A DNA stretch of 64,000 bases from contig NZ_CP037952.1 in assembly GCF_004358345.1 (NCBI RefSeq), positions 4,216,001 to 4,280,000 of the forward strand. The letters are read 5' to 3'. This DNA comes from Parashewanella spongiae. Lineage in GTDB: Bacteria; Pseudomonadota; Gammaproteobacteria; Enterobacterales; Shewanellaceae. Positions 9,476 through 18,152 of this stretch are shown here, piece after piece. The notes beneath the pieces were generated by a model. The model made no database searches. It was not told where the DNA came from and saw only the letters and a list, made by a program, of their open reading frames with translations. Each line of letters starts with the position of its first letter. The first letter of the stretch is position 1. The position numbers and the translations under genes were made by a program.

Positions 9476-10492
9476 ATGGCTGCAATTGGTGTTAATCAAC
9501 TTCCTTTATCTGAAAGTATTATTAATCAGCTTTGGCAAGACCCATACAAACATAGCGTCGAAGTGGATGATAGACGCTATACAATAATGTTACCAAAAAC
9601 AGGAGCTTTTAACGCTTTCGTCAATTTTGTACTTTCAAATAAATGGCACATCACCACTGCTCCAGCTAAAGATGAAGCAGAAAAAAACGATTTAGAAGTA
9701 ATGATGAATCACATCATTCATGTTTTAGATAGTGAACATATAGACCCTGTTTGCAGCTCTCTTTATTCTGAAGAAGATGAAAATAACAATGGCTCTACTC
9801 AAGTTGAAAAAAAGTCTACTTCTACTATTGCGTTTTGTGATGAGGAAACCATTAAAACCATTGAAACCACAAAACACTTTTCAGCAAGGGCTAAATCTAG
9901 CTTAAAGCCTAGCGTCAATGGATATCAGTATTCCCAAAATACAGGAGAACTGACCGAAATTGCCTCTGAGTTTTTTTCCTACTGTGAAGATTACGCCAGT
10001 CTTGAGCCTAAAGTTATTGGTTCAACTAGCATTCAACGATTTGTTTTTAATAGTAAATTTGGGGAACAAGCCCAAGCAGTAGTTTCACATATGTACTTAA
10101 AAATAGCTACCGCTGAACCAGAGGTAGATTTCACTTATTCGGACTCTTTTATTCCATTAAACTTATTTATAAATACTTATGTTTGTCCATTTACAGGAAA
10201 AGAATTAAGTCCCAAGAATGCCGTGCAAATGAAACTGATCAACAAAGAGTTAGTTGGCAATCAGAAGAGCCAACTTCAATGGTTTAATGTTTCTAGAGAA
10301 GGAGTAAGAAGGTATTTAACATCAAAGTCTGGTCAGTTTAATCTGCTTCCAAAAAATGTTTATACACCCAATCAAATTATCCCTGACAACCTAAGAGCCG
10401 TAACCTCGGAAAATATAAATGGCGCAGTAAAGTCAACCAGTACTTTTCATTTAGCCCCCACAGTTCCCCCAGCTGGAAGGTACCACATCTAA
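9476..10492 (+). CDS. Unknown protein with a U-box-like C-terminal segment
   Basis: This is a solitary 338-residue soluble protein that I cannot place in a family. Residues about 231-309 resemble a U-box: CPFTGKEL at the start, a middle SREGVRRYLTSKSG where U-boxes have their YDR..I..WL helix, and PNQIIPDNLRAV where they have LIPN..LR. U-boxes recruit E2 enzymes in eukaryotic ubiquitination, and some intracellular bacteria export U-box effectors. The N-terminal 160 residues are unassigned, with an acidic linker at about 98-112. There is no signal peptide. The spacer before it (9289-9475) is AT-rich, with no clear promoter. The U-box call is inference from a spaced pattern, not a confirmed domain. 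Confidence 0.6.
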   Translation: MAAIGVNQLPLSESIINQLWQDPYKHSVEVDDRRYTIMLPKTGAFNAFVNFVLSNKWHITTAPAKDEAEKNDLEVMMNHIIHVLDSEHIDPVCSSLYSEEDENNNGSTQVEKKSTSTIAFCDEETIKTIETTKHFSARAKSSLKPSVNGYQYSQNTGELTEIASEFFSYCEDYASLEPKVIGSTSIQRFVFNSKFGEQAQAVVSHMYLKIATAEPEVDFTYSDSFIPLNLFINTYVCPFTGKELSPKNAVQMKLINKELVGNQKSQLQWFNVSREGVRRYLTSKSGQFNLLPKNVYTPNQIIPDNLRAVTSENINGAVKSTSTFHLAPTVPPAGRYHI

Positions 10493-10614
10493 CATTCAAA
10501 TAAGCAGAGATCGAGGTAAATAAAAATCGCAAAAGGAATCCAAGATTCACTTAACAAAACTTGTAGAAAAAAACTACAAACGGCAGCGTTTTAACGCAAA
10601 ACCACATAAAGTGG

Positions 10615-10643
10615 TTGACTATTTCCCAGAAAAACCGTTTAAT
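10615..10643 (+). promoter_or_regulatory. Promoter of the tRNA-Phe gene
   Basis: TTGACT (10615-10620) and TTTAAT (10638-10643) are spaced by 17 bp. A G+C-rich discriminator (GCCGCCG) follows immediately before the tRNA, as in stringently controlled stable-RNA promoters. Confidence 0.6.
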
Positions 10644-10653
10644 TGCCGCCGTT

Positions 10654-10729
10654 GCCCGAATAGCTCAGTCGGTAGAGCAGAGGATTGAAAATCCTCGTGT
10701 CCCTGGTTCGATTCCGGGTTCGGGCACCA
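10654..10729 (+). tRNA. tRNA-Phe (anticodon GAA)
   Basis: This is a 76-nt cloverleaf with acceptor GCCCGAA pairing TTCGGGC, D-loop AGCTCAGTCGGTAGAGC, anticodon arm GAGGA-TTGAAAA-TCCTC, T-arm CCTGGTTCGATTCCGGG, and an encoded CCA end. Confidence 0.97.
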
Positions 10730-10779
10730 TTTTTATTTCCTCTGTATTTATCCTTCTCTAAAATTAACAATCCCAAATG

Positions 10780-11091
10780 TTATTCATATTGCATTAGCTC
10801 TATTGGTGCGCCGTTTACTTCAATAAAAGCAACAATCAATCCATCACTCGGTGAATTAGGCTTTATAATTATCTTTTTCCCTCGCAGCTCTGATCCTAAA
10901 TTTTTTACCACAAAAGCCACATGCGGCACTGTTTTAACAAGCTCAGGATAAGGAGCATTATCCCAATAACGCTGCCATTGAATTCCATAAGGATTGTTTT
11001 GATGATCTGACACCGTCATTTTTAAATGAGGTAAATCAATTTCACCTTCGAATGTATCAGTTGTAGGGATCCCAATATGATTAAACACCAT
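10780..11091 (-). CDS. VOC/glyoxalase-fold family protein
   Basis: The 103-residue protein has one vicinal-oxygen-chelate-like half: MVFNHIGIPT at the start, HVAFVVKNL in the middle and FIEVNGAPIELMQ at the end, the beta-alpha-beta-beta-beta pattern with metal-ligand-type His and Glu positions. The substrate is unknown. It points toward the tRNA and is divergent from the aldehyde dehydrogenase gene 108 bp away, so the two could share a control region. Function within the superfamily cannot be read from sequence. Confidence 0.75.
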   Translation of the reverse strand: MVFNHIGIPTTDTFEGEIDLPHLKMTVSDHQNNPYGIQWQRYWDNAPYPELVKTVPHVAFVVKNLGSELRGKKIIIKPNSPSDGLIVAFIEVNGAPIELMQYE

Positions 11092-11199
11092 ATAAACACC
11101 TTAAATTTCGTGGAATTAACAACCAAAGTTGTAGTGCATAGAGCAAATACTGTAAAGTGAATTTATCCTAACTATTCCTTTCAACATGGAAGTCCGCCA

Positions 11200-12621
11200 A
11201 TGAGCACTCAAATAGAACAACAAAAACAGCAACTCGCTCACACTTTCACTCAACAAAAAAATGCCTTTTCAGAAGCCCCTTTTTCCTCTTTTACAGAACG
11301 AAAAACAGCTTTATTAAAATTAAAAAAAGCGGTGTTAAATGAGCAGCAAGCACTTATTGATGCCGTTGATGAAGACTACAATGGCAGATCCAACCAAGAC
11401 ACTATTATTGGGGATATTTTACCTGCTATCTCTCACTTTAATTACACCTTAAAAAAATTAAAAAAGTGGATGAAACCTCAGCGTCGTCATGTCGGGCTAC
11501 TTTTGGCACCAGCAAGCGTAAAAGTCCATTACCAACCTAAAGGTGTCATTGGTATTATCGTTCCTTGGAATTTCCCTATTGTATTAGCCTTCGCGCCATT
11601 AGTGACATCAATTGCGGCTGGAAATCGAGTAATGCTAAAACTTTCTGAATTCACACCAAAGACAAATCAAGTGATTAAGCAAATTGTTTCCAATGTGTTT
11701 TCTGAAAAACAAGTGGCAATTATAGAAGGAGAAGCTGACATTGCTGCTGAGTTTTCTTCCCTTCCCTTCGATCATATGCTCTTTACTGGTTCAACAGGTG
11801 TTGGCCATCATGTAATGCGAGCAGCGGCCAAAAATTTAACACCTGTAACTCTTGAATTAGGAGGAAAGTCTCCAGTTATTGTTGCCCCAGACATCTCGAT
11901 TGAAATCGCCGTTGAACGGCTTATCTATGGAAAGTGCCTTAATGCAGGACAAATATGCGTTTCACCCGATTATGTGCTTTGCCCAAGAGAAAAGATCCAA
12001 CAATTCATCGAAGTCTACAAACGTCGGTTTACCGAGATGTATAGCTCAGTTAGCAACAACACTGATTACGGTAATATCATCAATCAACGACAATTTGATC
12101 GATTGCAAGGCTTGCTCAGCGATGCCCAGCAAAAAGGGGCGACAATTATTTCATCTTCTAATGAAACTATCGCAGATACATCCAGAAAAATGCCAACACA
12201 ACTCGTCACTAATGTCACAGACGATATGCTGCTAATGCAGGATGAAATCTTTGGCCCTATTTTACCTATTATTGGCTACAGCTCAATTAATGATGCGATT
12301 GAATATATTAATAGTCGTGCTCGTCCACTTGCACTGTATTTAATGAGTTTTGACAACAACACTCAAAAAACGGTGCTTACACACACGCATTCTGGCGGTG
12401 TTTGTGTCAACGACACCATTCTTCATGTTGCAGCAGATGATGCTCCATTTGGTGGCATAGGAGCCTCTGGCATGGGAAATTATCATGGCAAAGAAGGTTT
12501 CGAAACATTCAGCCATGCTAAAACGGTATTCAGTCGAGGGTGGGTTAATACGGGTAAGTTGGTGCAACCGCCATATGGAAAAGGGTTATCAAAATTAATG
12601 CTAAAGTTTTTTTTGAGATAA
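11200..12621 (+). CDS. Coniferyl-aldehyde-dehydrogenase-like NAD(P) aldehyde dehydrogenase
   Basis: The 473-residue protein belongs to the ALDH superfamily and oxidises an aldehyde to the acid. Visible motifs are GVIGIIVPWNFPI (cofactor cleft), FTGSTGVGHHVM, the catalytic Glu in TLELGGKSPVIV, and the catalytic Cys in NAGQICVSPDYVL. The short N-terminus and the C-terminal YGKGLSKLMLKFF resemble the CalB/coniferyl aldehyde dehydrogenase subgroup that is common in Shewanella. The true substrate is not deducible; broad medium-chain aldehydes are likely. Confidence 0.88.
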   Translation: MSTQIEQQKQQLAHTFTQQKNAFSEAPFSSFTERKTALLKLKKAVLNEQQALIDAVDEDYNGRSNQDTIIGDILPAISHFNYTLKKLKKWMKPQRRHVGLLLAPASVKVHYQPKGVIGIIVPWNFPIVLAFAPLVTSIAAGNRVMLKLSEFTPKTNQVIKQIVSNVFSEKQVAIIEGEADIAAEFSSLPFDHMLFTGSTGVGHHVMRAAAKNLTPVTLELGGKSPVIVAPDISIEIAVERLIYGKCLNAGQICVSPDYVLCPREKIQQFIEVYKRRFTEMYSSVSNNTDYGNIINQRQFDRLQGLLSDAQQKGATIISSSNETIADTSRKMPTQLVTNVTDDMLLMQDEIFGPILPIIGYSSINDAIEYINSRARPLALYLMSFDNNTQKTVLTHTHSGGVCVNDTILHVAADDAPFGGIGASGMGNYHGKEGFETFSHAKTVFSRGWVNTGKLVQPPYGKGLSKLMLKFFLR

Positions 12622-12701
12622 TTGCTTAAACAATGATTAATCAAGCTGTTGTTTTAAATTGATATAATTTGTTTTGCATAAATTATCGAGTAAAAAAGGC
12701 A

Positions 12702-14078
12702 ATGGCATCTGCGGTTATTTCATTATCACCTCTGAAGGAACCCTCAGAGGTTTTTAAAACCCAAGAAAACAAGTGTGATACGGTACTCCTACAAGCTACT
12801 TTATACAATATAGGGATAAGTGACTTTGACTCTGATTTTGAAATTGCCCAGTCGTTTCATACTTTTATGTACGACCGACACAATTTGTCTGAACAAATTC
12901 AAGCTGTAAAATCAACAAATGAACTTCTAGCACGTAAAAATAAAAATTATTTTGTACGCATAGCATATCAAGGCAATGAGATTAAAGTAGGAAGTAACAG
13001 CAATACGGCATATTTTCAGTTAATCAACCTAAATGAACTGGACGATAAGTGTTTTGCTACACCTTGCTATGAATCTCCGACCACTTACCTTCCATTTATT
13101 TGCTCACCTAAAGATGACACTGAATATAAATTAGTATCTGCTGATGATCCTTGGGACATACCCCATTCCACACTTATGGCTTTTAACCCAAGGTTGGCTA
13201 ATCTTCTTCAGAAAAAAACGGACAATTTAACGGGTAAATTTGAAAGCCGAAACGATACGAGCAGAGTCAAAGACACAAAATTAAAATCCAATGAATCATC
13301 GGAAAAAGAGTCAGTCCCACAAATTAAACAAACTCAAGTAACACCCTCAAAGCCCTACCAAGAAAGACCTCTACCAAGCAATCCATTAACTTCAAGCATT
13401 ATGCTTTCAGAAAATAAAACCCAAAAATGTACCAATAAAGTGGTGCAAGCACCGCATTCAACACCAAATGCACAACACAAAAAGGTTCATGTTGTCGCTG
13501 TACCAAATCGCTCTGGTACTGGTGTAACCTTAGTTTCTCAACCTAGAGCTATTAATATTCACGAACATAGTTCAAAACACCAAAAAAAACCAATTAAAGA
13601 AAGAGTGTTCGCGCCTTCTAAAAAAACAAGTGAGCTCAATAAGCCAGTGGTTTATCCGAAAGCCACAATATCATCCAATAAAAAGCCTCAGCCACCCAAA
13701 AGCCTGAGCCAATTTATCTCAGACAATAATAATTTTTTAATGTTTAGCCCTCTTCAGAAAGCAGTCGTTAAAAACTGTCTTTTACTGTTCCAAATCCTTT
13801 ATCAAAGCAATGAAACTCCTAAATTGGCTGAAACTGCAACATTTGCACAATATTTAGCAGCCATTCACTTATCAAAAAATAAGCCAACTCAAGTTATTGA
13901 TATTTTACTCGAACAATTGAATGATCTCAGTGAAAAAGTCCCCCTTGATCAACAGGAAACGTTGCGAATGGTTATTGCTAAAATTAAAAATGCGCTAACG
14001 ATAAAAGTGTCACCGTTTCTCCCAAACATAGCGGCAGATATACTTCCACCTCCCATTAAGAGACCAAAATTCAATTAG
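12702..14078 (+). CDS. Unknown 458-residue protein, disordered middle
   Basis: I do not recognise this protein. The start chosen is ATG 12702 (MASAVISLSP), preceded by AAAAAAGG; an upstream in-frame TTG at 12669 has no support. Residues 1 to about 180 look globular (FVRIAYQGNEIKVG). Residues about 185-345 are Lys/Ser/Pro-rich and probably disordered. Residues about 350-445 are helical (FSPLQKAVVKNCLLLFQIL, QYLAAIHLSKNKPTQVIDIL), and the tail is basic and proline-rich. No signal peptide or membrane span is seen. It is convergent with the histidine kinase gene and overlaps its end by 8 bp. Its style matches the other solitary unknown proteins of the window. Confidence 0.65.
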   Translation: MASAVISLSPLKEPSEVFKTQENKCDTVLLQATLYNIGISDFDSDFEIAQSFHTFMYDRHNLSEQIQAVKSTNELLARKNKNYFVRIAYQGNEIKVGSNSNTAYFQLINLNELDDKCFATPCYESPTTYLPFICSPKDDTEYKLVSADDPWDIPHSTLMAFNPRLANLLQKKTDNLTGKFESRNDTSRVKDTKLKSNESSEKESVPQIKQTQVTPSKPYQERPLPSNPLTSSIMLSENKTQKCTNKVVQAPHSTPNAQHKKVHVVAVPNRSGTGVTLVSQPRAINIHEHSSKHQKKPIKERVFAPSKKTSELNKPVVYPKATISSNKKPQPPKSLSQFISDNNNFLMFSPLQKAVVKNCLLLFQILYQSNETPKLAETATFAQYLAAIHLSKNKPTQVIDILLEQLNDLSEKVPLDQQETLRMVIAKIKNALTIKVSPFLPNIAADILPPPIKRPKFN

Positions 14079-15426
14079 AATTATTACATGGCAGCCACAC
14101 TTGCACCGTTAAGCCCTTGTGCTGACGATGATGTAAGCTAATTTGACCTTCATGAGCCTCAATGATTTCTCGACATAACGGCAACCCTAAACCAGTACCA
14201 GACTGCTTAGTTGAATAAAACGGCAATAAAGCTTGTTGCATCACTTCGCTCGACATTCCGCTACCAGTGTCATGAACACAAATGGAGACGCCGTTTTTAC
14301 CAAATGTTTCGGTAGCGGCAATTTGCATGGTGACTTCATTGATATCACTGCCAGATTCATGGGCATTTTTTAATAAATTTAATAATACTTGTTCAATTTG
14401 AATATGATCAAAATACCCAAGTGTTTGTGGCAAACTTCCAATTAATTTAAATGAATAATGTTGAGCTAATTGCTCTGTTAAGCTTTGCCAGTCAACATAT
14501 GATTTTTGAGGTAAAGGTAATTTTGCAAAGCGTGCATAATTAAAAATAAATTGGCTTAAATGATTACAGCGGTTTTCAATGGTGTCGAAAATCAACTTCA
14601 GCTGACTACTGCTATTATCTTTGGTTAGCTTGCGCCCAGAGTTCACCATAGATGAGATAGGCGCAAGTGAATTGTTCAGTTCGTGACTGATGATCCGAAT
14701 GACCTTTTTCCATACAGCAACCTCTTGCCGATTGAGTTCTTTCGTCATGTGTTTTAGCAATAATAAATTATGCTGAAGGTTATTGAGTAAAAATGCCCCG
14801 CGACTAATATGCCAACTTTCAACATCATCAGAATTAAGGGTGAAAATACCTTCTTGACTACTTTTTATCGCTTGTGACAGTTCTTCATCAATATTTGGTA
14901 ACAATTCAACTAAATTCATACCAGAAATTTGCTTACCATTGAAAAAAAAGTGACGCGCAGCGTCATTTGAATAAATTATTCGTTGTTCACTGTCTAACAA
15001 CAACATAATATTTGGCGAACTTTGAATGACTTTATCAAGTAGTAATTCGCGTTGATAAATATATTGTTTTTCACGACGTAAGGTTTGAGCCGACTCGTTA
15101 AACAACGAGATGAGTTGATTTATTTCAGGCTCTTTTACGCTTGGAACTGTGACACTAAAGTCATTATCTTTAAAATTAAGTAAGCCAATTTCTAGGGCTC
15201 GCAGACTATTGCTCAAATCACGAATAAAACAGCTCACCACAAACATGGCTAAAATAACAATGCCTATCATGAGTAACCACAATACCTCGATCCCTAACCA
15301 ATCGCTTATGGCAGAAATAACATTACTTTCTTGTTGAGACCACTGTAGAACAGCAAATGACAGCCCAATAGCCAATAAACAAGTAAGCCCTGTGGCTGCA
15401 AGAATTTTGTTTTTTAATCTGAGCAC
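14071..15426 (-). CDS. Membrane sensor histidine kinase, NtrB type, of the efflux operon
   Basis: The 451-residue kinase has a GTG start (MLRLKNKIL). Two membrane spans (about 10-30 and 48-70) are separated by a short periplasmic loop, followed by a HAMP-like segment, a PAS-like domain (about 135-200), a phosphoacceptor block RIISHELNNSLAPISS with His at about residue 250, and an ATPase with N, G1 (DTGSGM) and G2 (GTGLGLPL) boxes. It is the last gene of a seven-gene leftward unit, 20 bp after its response regulator. The signal is unknown; the neighbours suggest envelope stress or a toxic compound. Confidence 0.92.
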   Translation of the reverse strand: MLRLKNKILAATGLTCLLAIGLSFAVLQWSQQESNVISAISDWLGIEVLWLLMIGIVILAMFVVSCFIRDLSNSLRALEIGLLNFKDNDFSVTVPSVKEPEINQLISLFNESAQTLRREKQYIYQRELLLDKVIQSSPNIMLLLDSEQRIIYSNDAARHFFFNGKQISGMNLVELLPNIDEELSQAIKSSQEGIFTLNSDDVESWHISRGAFLLNNLQHNLLLLKHMTKELNRQEVAVWKKVIRIISHELNNSLAPISSMVNSGRKLTKDNSSSQLKLIFDTIENRCNHLSQFIFNYARFAKLPLPQKSYVDWQSLTEQLAQHYSFKLIGSLPQTLGYFDHIQIEQVLLNLLKNAHESGSDINEVTMQIAATETFGKNGVSICVHDTGSGMSSEVMQQALLPFYSTKQSGTGLGLPLCREIIEAHEGQISLHHRQHKGLTVQVWLPCNNSN

Positions 15427-15446
15427 GGGTTTCCACTCTTTTTGAA

Positions 15447-16790
15447 TTAGCGGTTAATACCAAATTTATCGAGGCGTCGATATAGGGCTTGTCGGCTGAG
15501 TCCGACAGATTTTGCCACTCTCGCGATGACACCATCATTCGCTTTCATCGCATCAAGAATTTGCTGTTTTGTGACATCAATCTCAGCGTTATTTTCACTG
15601 TTTAACGATATCGAGTCAGCCTCTTTCAAGCCAAAATTTTCAGGTGTGAGTTTACTTTCTCTAGCCAGTAATGCTGCGCGTTTACAAGCATTTTGCAGTT
15701 CGCGAACATTTCCAGGCCATGAGTGCTTAATTAGCGCTTGCTGTGTCAATTTAGGCAAGTTAAATTCATGGCCTACAAAATGTTGCGTGAGGAGTACAAT
15801 GTCATCAACGCGTTCACATAAAGCCGGCACTTTTAGCTCAATGACGTTTAAGCGGTAATATAAGTCCTCACGAAAAGTACCTTGTTGAATATCCGATTGA
15901 AGATCGGCATTGGTAGCGCTGATCACCCGCACATTACATTTGCGGGTTTGACTGCTGCCTAGACGCTCGTACTCGCCTGTTTGCAGCACACGAAGCAATT
16001 TCACTTGCCCAGATAACGGTAAGTTACCGATTTCATCCAAAAATAAAGAGCCACCATTTGCAGCTTCAAATCGCCCTACCCGAGCTTTCGTTGCACCTGT
16101 AAATGCACCCGCTTCTGCACCAAACAATTCCGCTTCAAGCAAATCCGCAGGAAGCGCACCAATATTAACCTTAATCATTGGCTTAGATTTTAAGGGTGAA
16201 TTAGCATGCAAAATGTCAGCAATTTTGTCTTTGCCTGCACCATTAGGCCCTGTGATCAACACGGACACATCCGAGTCAGCCAGTTGCAATGCTAAATCGA
16301 CTAAACGCTGCATCACACCACTGCCATAGACCAAACCACATAAATCCGCATCGGCTATCGCTGTGTTACCTTGTTCATCAACTCGAGTGAGTTGCTGATT
16401 GGTTTGGGTGAGTTTCTGCAACGAAATGAGGTTACTGATACTGGTTAATAGCTTATAGTCATCCCAAGGTTTCGCCATATAGTCAGCACGACCAGACTTG
16501 ACTAATTCGACCGCCATTTCTAACTGAGTCCAAGCCGTGATTAATATGATGGGAAGCTGTGGTTGAATTTCTCTTATCAAGTGAAACAGTTGCTGACCTT
16601 CAGAGCCAGAAGTCGTATCTTCACTGAAGTTCATGTCTTGGATAACCAGTGAAATATCTTGCTGTTTTACTAATTCAAGTGCGTCAGATTCATTGTGACA
16701 ATAAAGCGCATGATAACCATTAAGTTCAAGCATAAGCGCTAATGCCTGACAAACGGCCAAATTGTCGTCAACAACCAGAATGTTATCCAT
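15447..16790 (-). CDS. Sigma-54-dependent response regulator, NtrC family
   Basis: The 447-residue activator has a receiver domain (1-120, acidic pocket in LVVDDN, phosphorylated Asp in IQDMNF), an AAA+ domain with Walker A GPNGAGKD and the sigma-54-contact motif GAFTGA, and a C-terminal Fis-type helix-turn-helix (VAKSVGLSRQALYRRLDKFG). Together with the downstream kinase it should activate the sigma-54 promoter found ahead of the HlyD gene, which would make the operon self-activating. Confidence 0.94.
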   Translation of the reverse strand: MDNILVVDDNLAVCQALALMLELNGYHALYCHNESDALELVKQQDISLVIQDMNFSEDTTSGSEGQQLFHLIREIQPQLPIILITAWTQLEMAVELVKSGRADYMAKPWDDYKLLTSISNLISLQKLTQTNQQLTRVDEQGNTAIADADLCGLVYGSGVMQRLVDLALQLADSDVSVLITGPNGAGKDKIADILHANSPLKSKPMIKVNIGALPADLLEAELFGAEAGAFTGATKARVGRFEAANGGSLFLDEIGNLPLSGQVKLLRVLQTGEYERLGSSQTRKCNVRVISATNADLQSDIQQGTFREDLYYRLNVIELKVPALCERVDDIVLLTQHFVGHEFNLPKLTQQALIKHSWPGNVRELQNACKRAALLARESKLTPENFGLKEADSISLNSENNAEIDVTKQQILDAMKANDGVIARVAKSVGLSRQALYRRLDKFGINR

Positions 16791-16921
16791 ATTATATTTT
16801 TGTTTTCCATCGGTAAAAAAGAAAGCTATCCAGCTTGTAACTTACTAAACTGGTTAGCTTAATGCTAGTTTATCGCACCACAATCCAAGAAAAGACTCAA
16901 TTGCAATTCAACTTATACCAA

Positions 16922-18145
16922 TTACACACTTCTCGTGGCAATTGCCGGGGATATTGTCGCGGCTTTTCGAGCTGGTAAGAAAACGGCAATTGAAGTCACA
17001 ATAAACAATCCTGCAATCGTCACTAATGGATAGGTTAAATCCAACGCTGGCAGACTATAATGTTGCATGAGCTGTTTGCCCAGTTGCACAGCTAACAACC
17101 CACCACATACTCCAGCGGCTAGACAAATAACATAATTTTCGACTAAAAACTGATTAATGATATCGCGCTTTCTTGCACCTAACGCTCGGCGAGTACCGAT
17201 TTGCTTGGTACGACGCTGCACGTTAAACATCACCATACCCGCTAATCCTAATGAGCTGACAAGCAGTAATAACACGATGACAATCGACAATATGTACACC
17301 ATTAACGCATCATTTTGGTAAGAGATATCTCTAGATTCTCGAACGGTTAGAAATTCGATGACAACACGATCAGGATCTTCAGCCAAGAATGCAGTTTCAA
17401 TTTGCTGTTTCAACTCTGGAATATGTTCTTCATTCGCACGTACAAAATACATACCTCCAGCGCTCTGGCTACCAAAATCAATATTAAAAATAAAGCTATT
17501 ATCTAGAAAGTCTGAATCCACCCATGCGCCTTGAAGTTTATCAACAACACCAATGACTTCGATTGGATATTCTGTACCATGATATAGAATCTTACCAATG
17601 GGTGACTCTTCTCCCCAATACTCATCTGCAAGTGGTTTTGAAACAATAACCTTTTGATTGGCATAGCCATGCTCATGCAATATTTCTTCAGGGTAAAAAT
17701 TACGCCCTTCAACAAGAGTAAGCCCTAACGTATCAAGAAAGTGTTCATTTCCCATGTATTGTGCTGCTTGCGGTGTACGTTTAACGCCTTCTGCATTAGG
17801 ATCTGGTTTATCTAACAAGCCAGTAGACCAACCTCCGCCACTCAAGGGAAACATATTAGTCGAAGAAACATTGATCACATTCGGTAAATCACGAAGCATC
17901 TGCTGATCACGCTTATTTTGTGCTTCATGATCTGTGTTTTCACTAAAGCTACTTACCCTAAACGTAAGCACTTTCGTTTCATCAACCCCTGATTCACGAT
18001 CCATCAGTTCAAGTCGTTGATTAATTATCGAGCTGGCATTAGCAATAATGGCAACGGACAGCATCATCTGTAAGAACAATAAAAATGGACCACTTTTACT
18101 ATGTAATAAACTGCTTATAATAGGTTTTATGTGTAACATCTTCAT
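16922..18145 (-). CDS. ABC transporter permease, MacB/FtsX type (second permease)
   Basis: The 407-residue permease has an N-terminal span (about 12-38), a large periplasmic MacB-type core domain (about 40-280) and three C-terminal FtsX spans (about 285-310, 335-360, 370-395). The coupling segment RTKQIGTRRALGARKRDIINQF meets the ATPase. It is separated by 7 bp from the first permease. The two permeases probably form a heterodimer with the ATPase and work with the HlyD-type adaptor as mechanotransmission-type efflux or envelope machinery. A short PR1-like end (TACCAATTACA) lies at its stop codon. Confidence 0.9.
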   Translation of the reverse strand: MKMLHIKPIISSLLHSKSGPFLLFLQMMLSVAIIANASSIINQRLELMDRESGVDETKVLTFRVSSFSENTDHEAQNKRDQQMLRDLPNVINVSSTNMFPLSGGGWSTGLLDKPDPNAEGVKRTPQAAQYMGNEHFLDTLGLTLVEGRNFYPEEILHEHGYANQKVIVSKPLADEYWGEESPIGKILYHGTEYPIEVIGVVDKLQGAWVDSDFLDNSFIFNIDFGSQSAGGMYFVRANEEHIPELKQQIETAFLAEDPDRVVIEFLTVRESRDISYQNDALMVYILSIVIVLLLLVSSLGLAGMVMFNVQRRTKQIGTRRALGARKRDIINQFLVENYVICLAAGVCGGLLAVQLGKQLMQHYSLPALDLTYPLVTIAGLFIVTSIAVFLPARKAATISPAIATRSV

Positions 18146-18152
18146 GCCCTCC

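Noticed and set aside
10685-10951. 88-codon ORF on the plus strand
   Set aside because: It starts inside tRNA-Phe and runs antisense to the VOC gene, which has family motifs.
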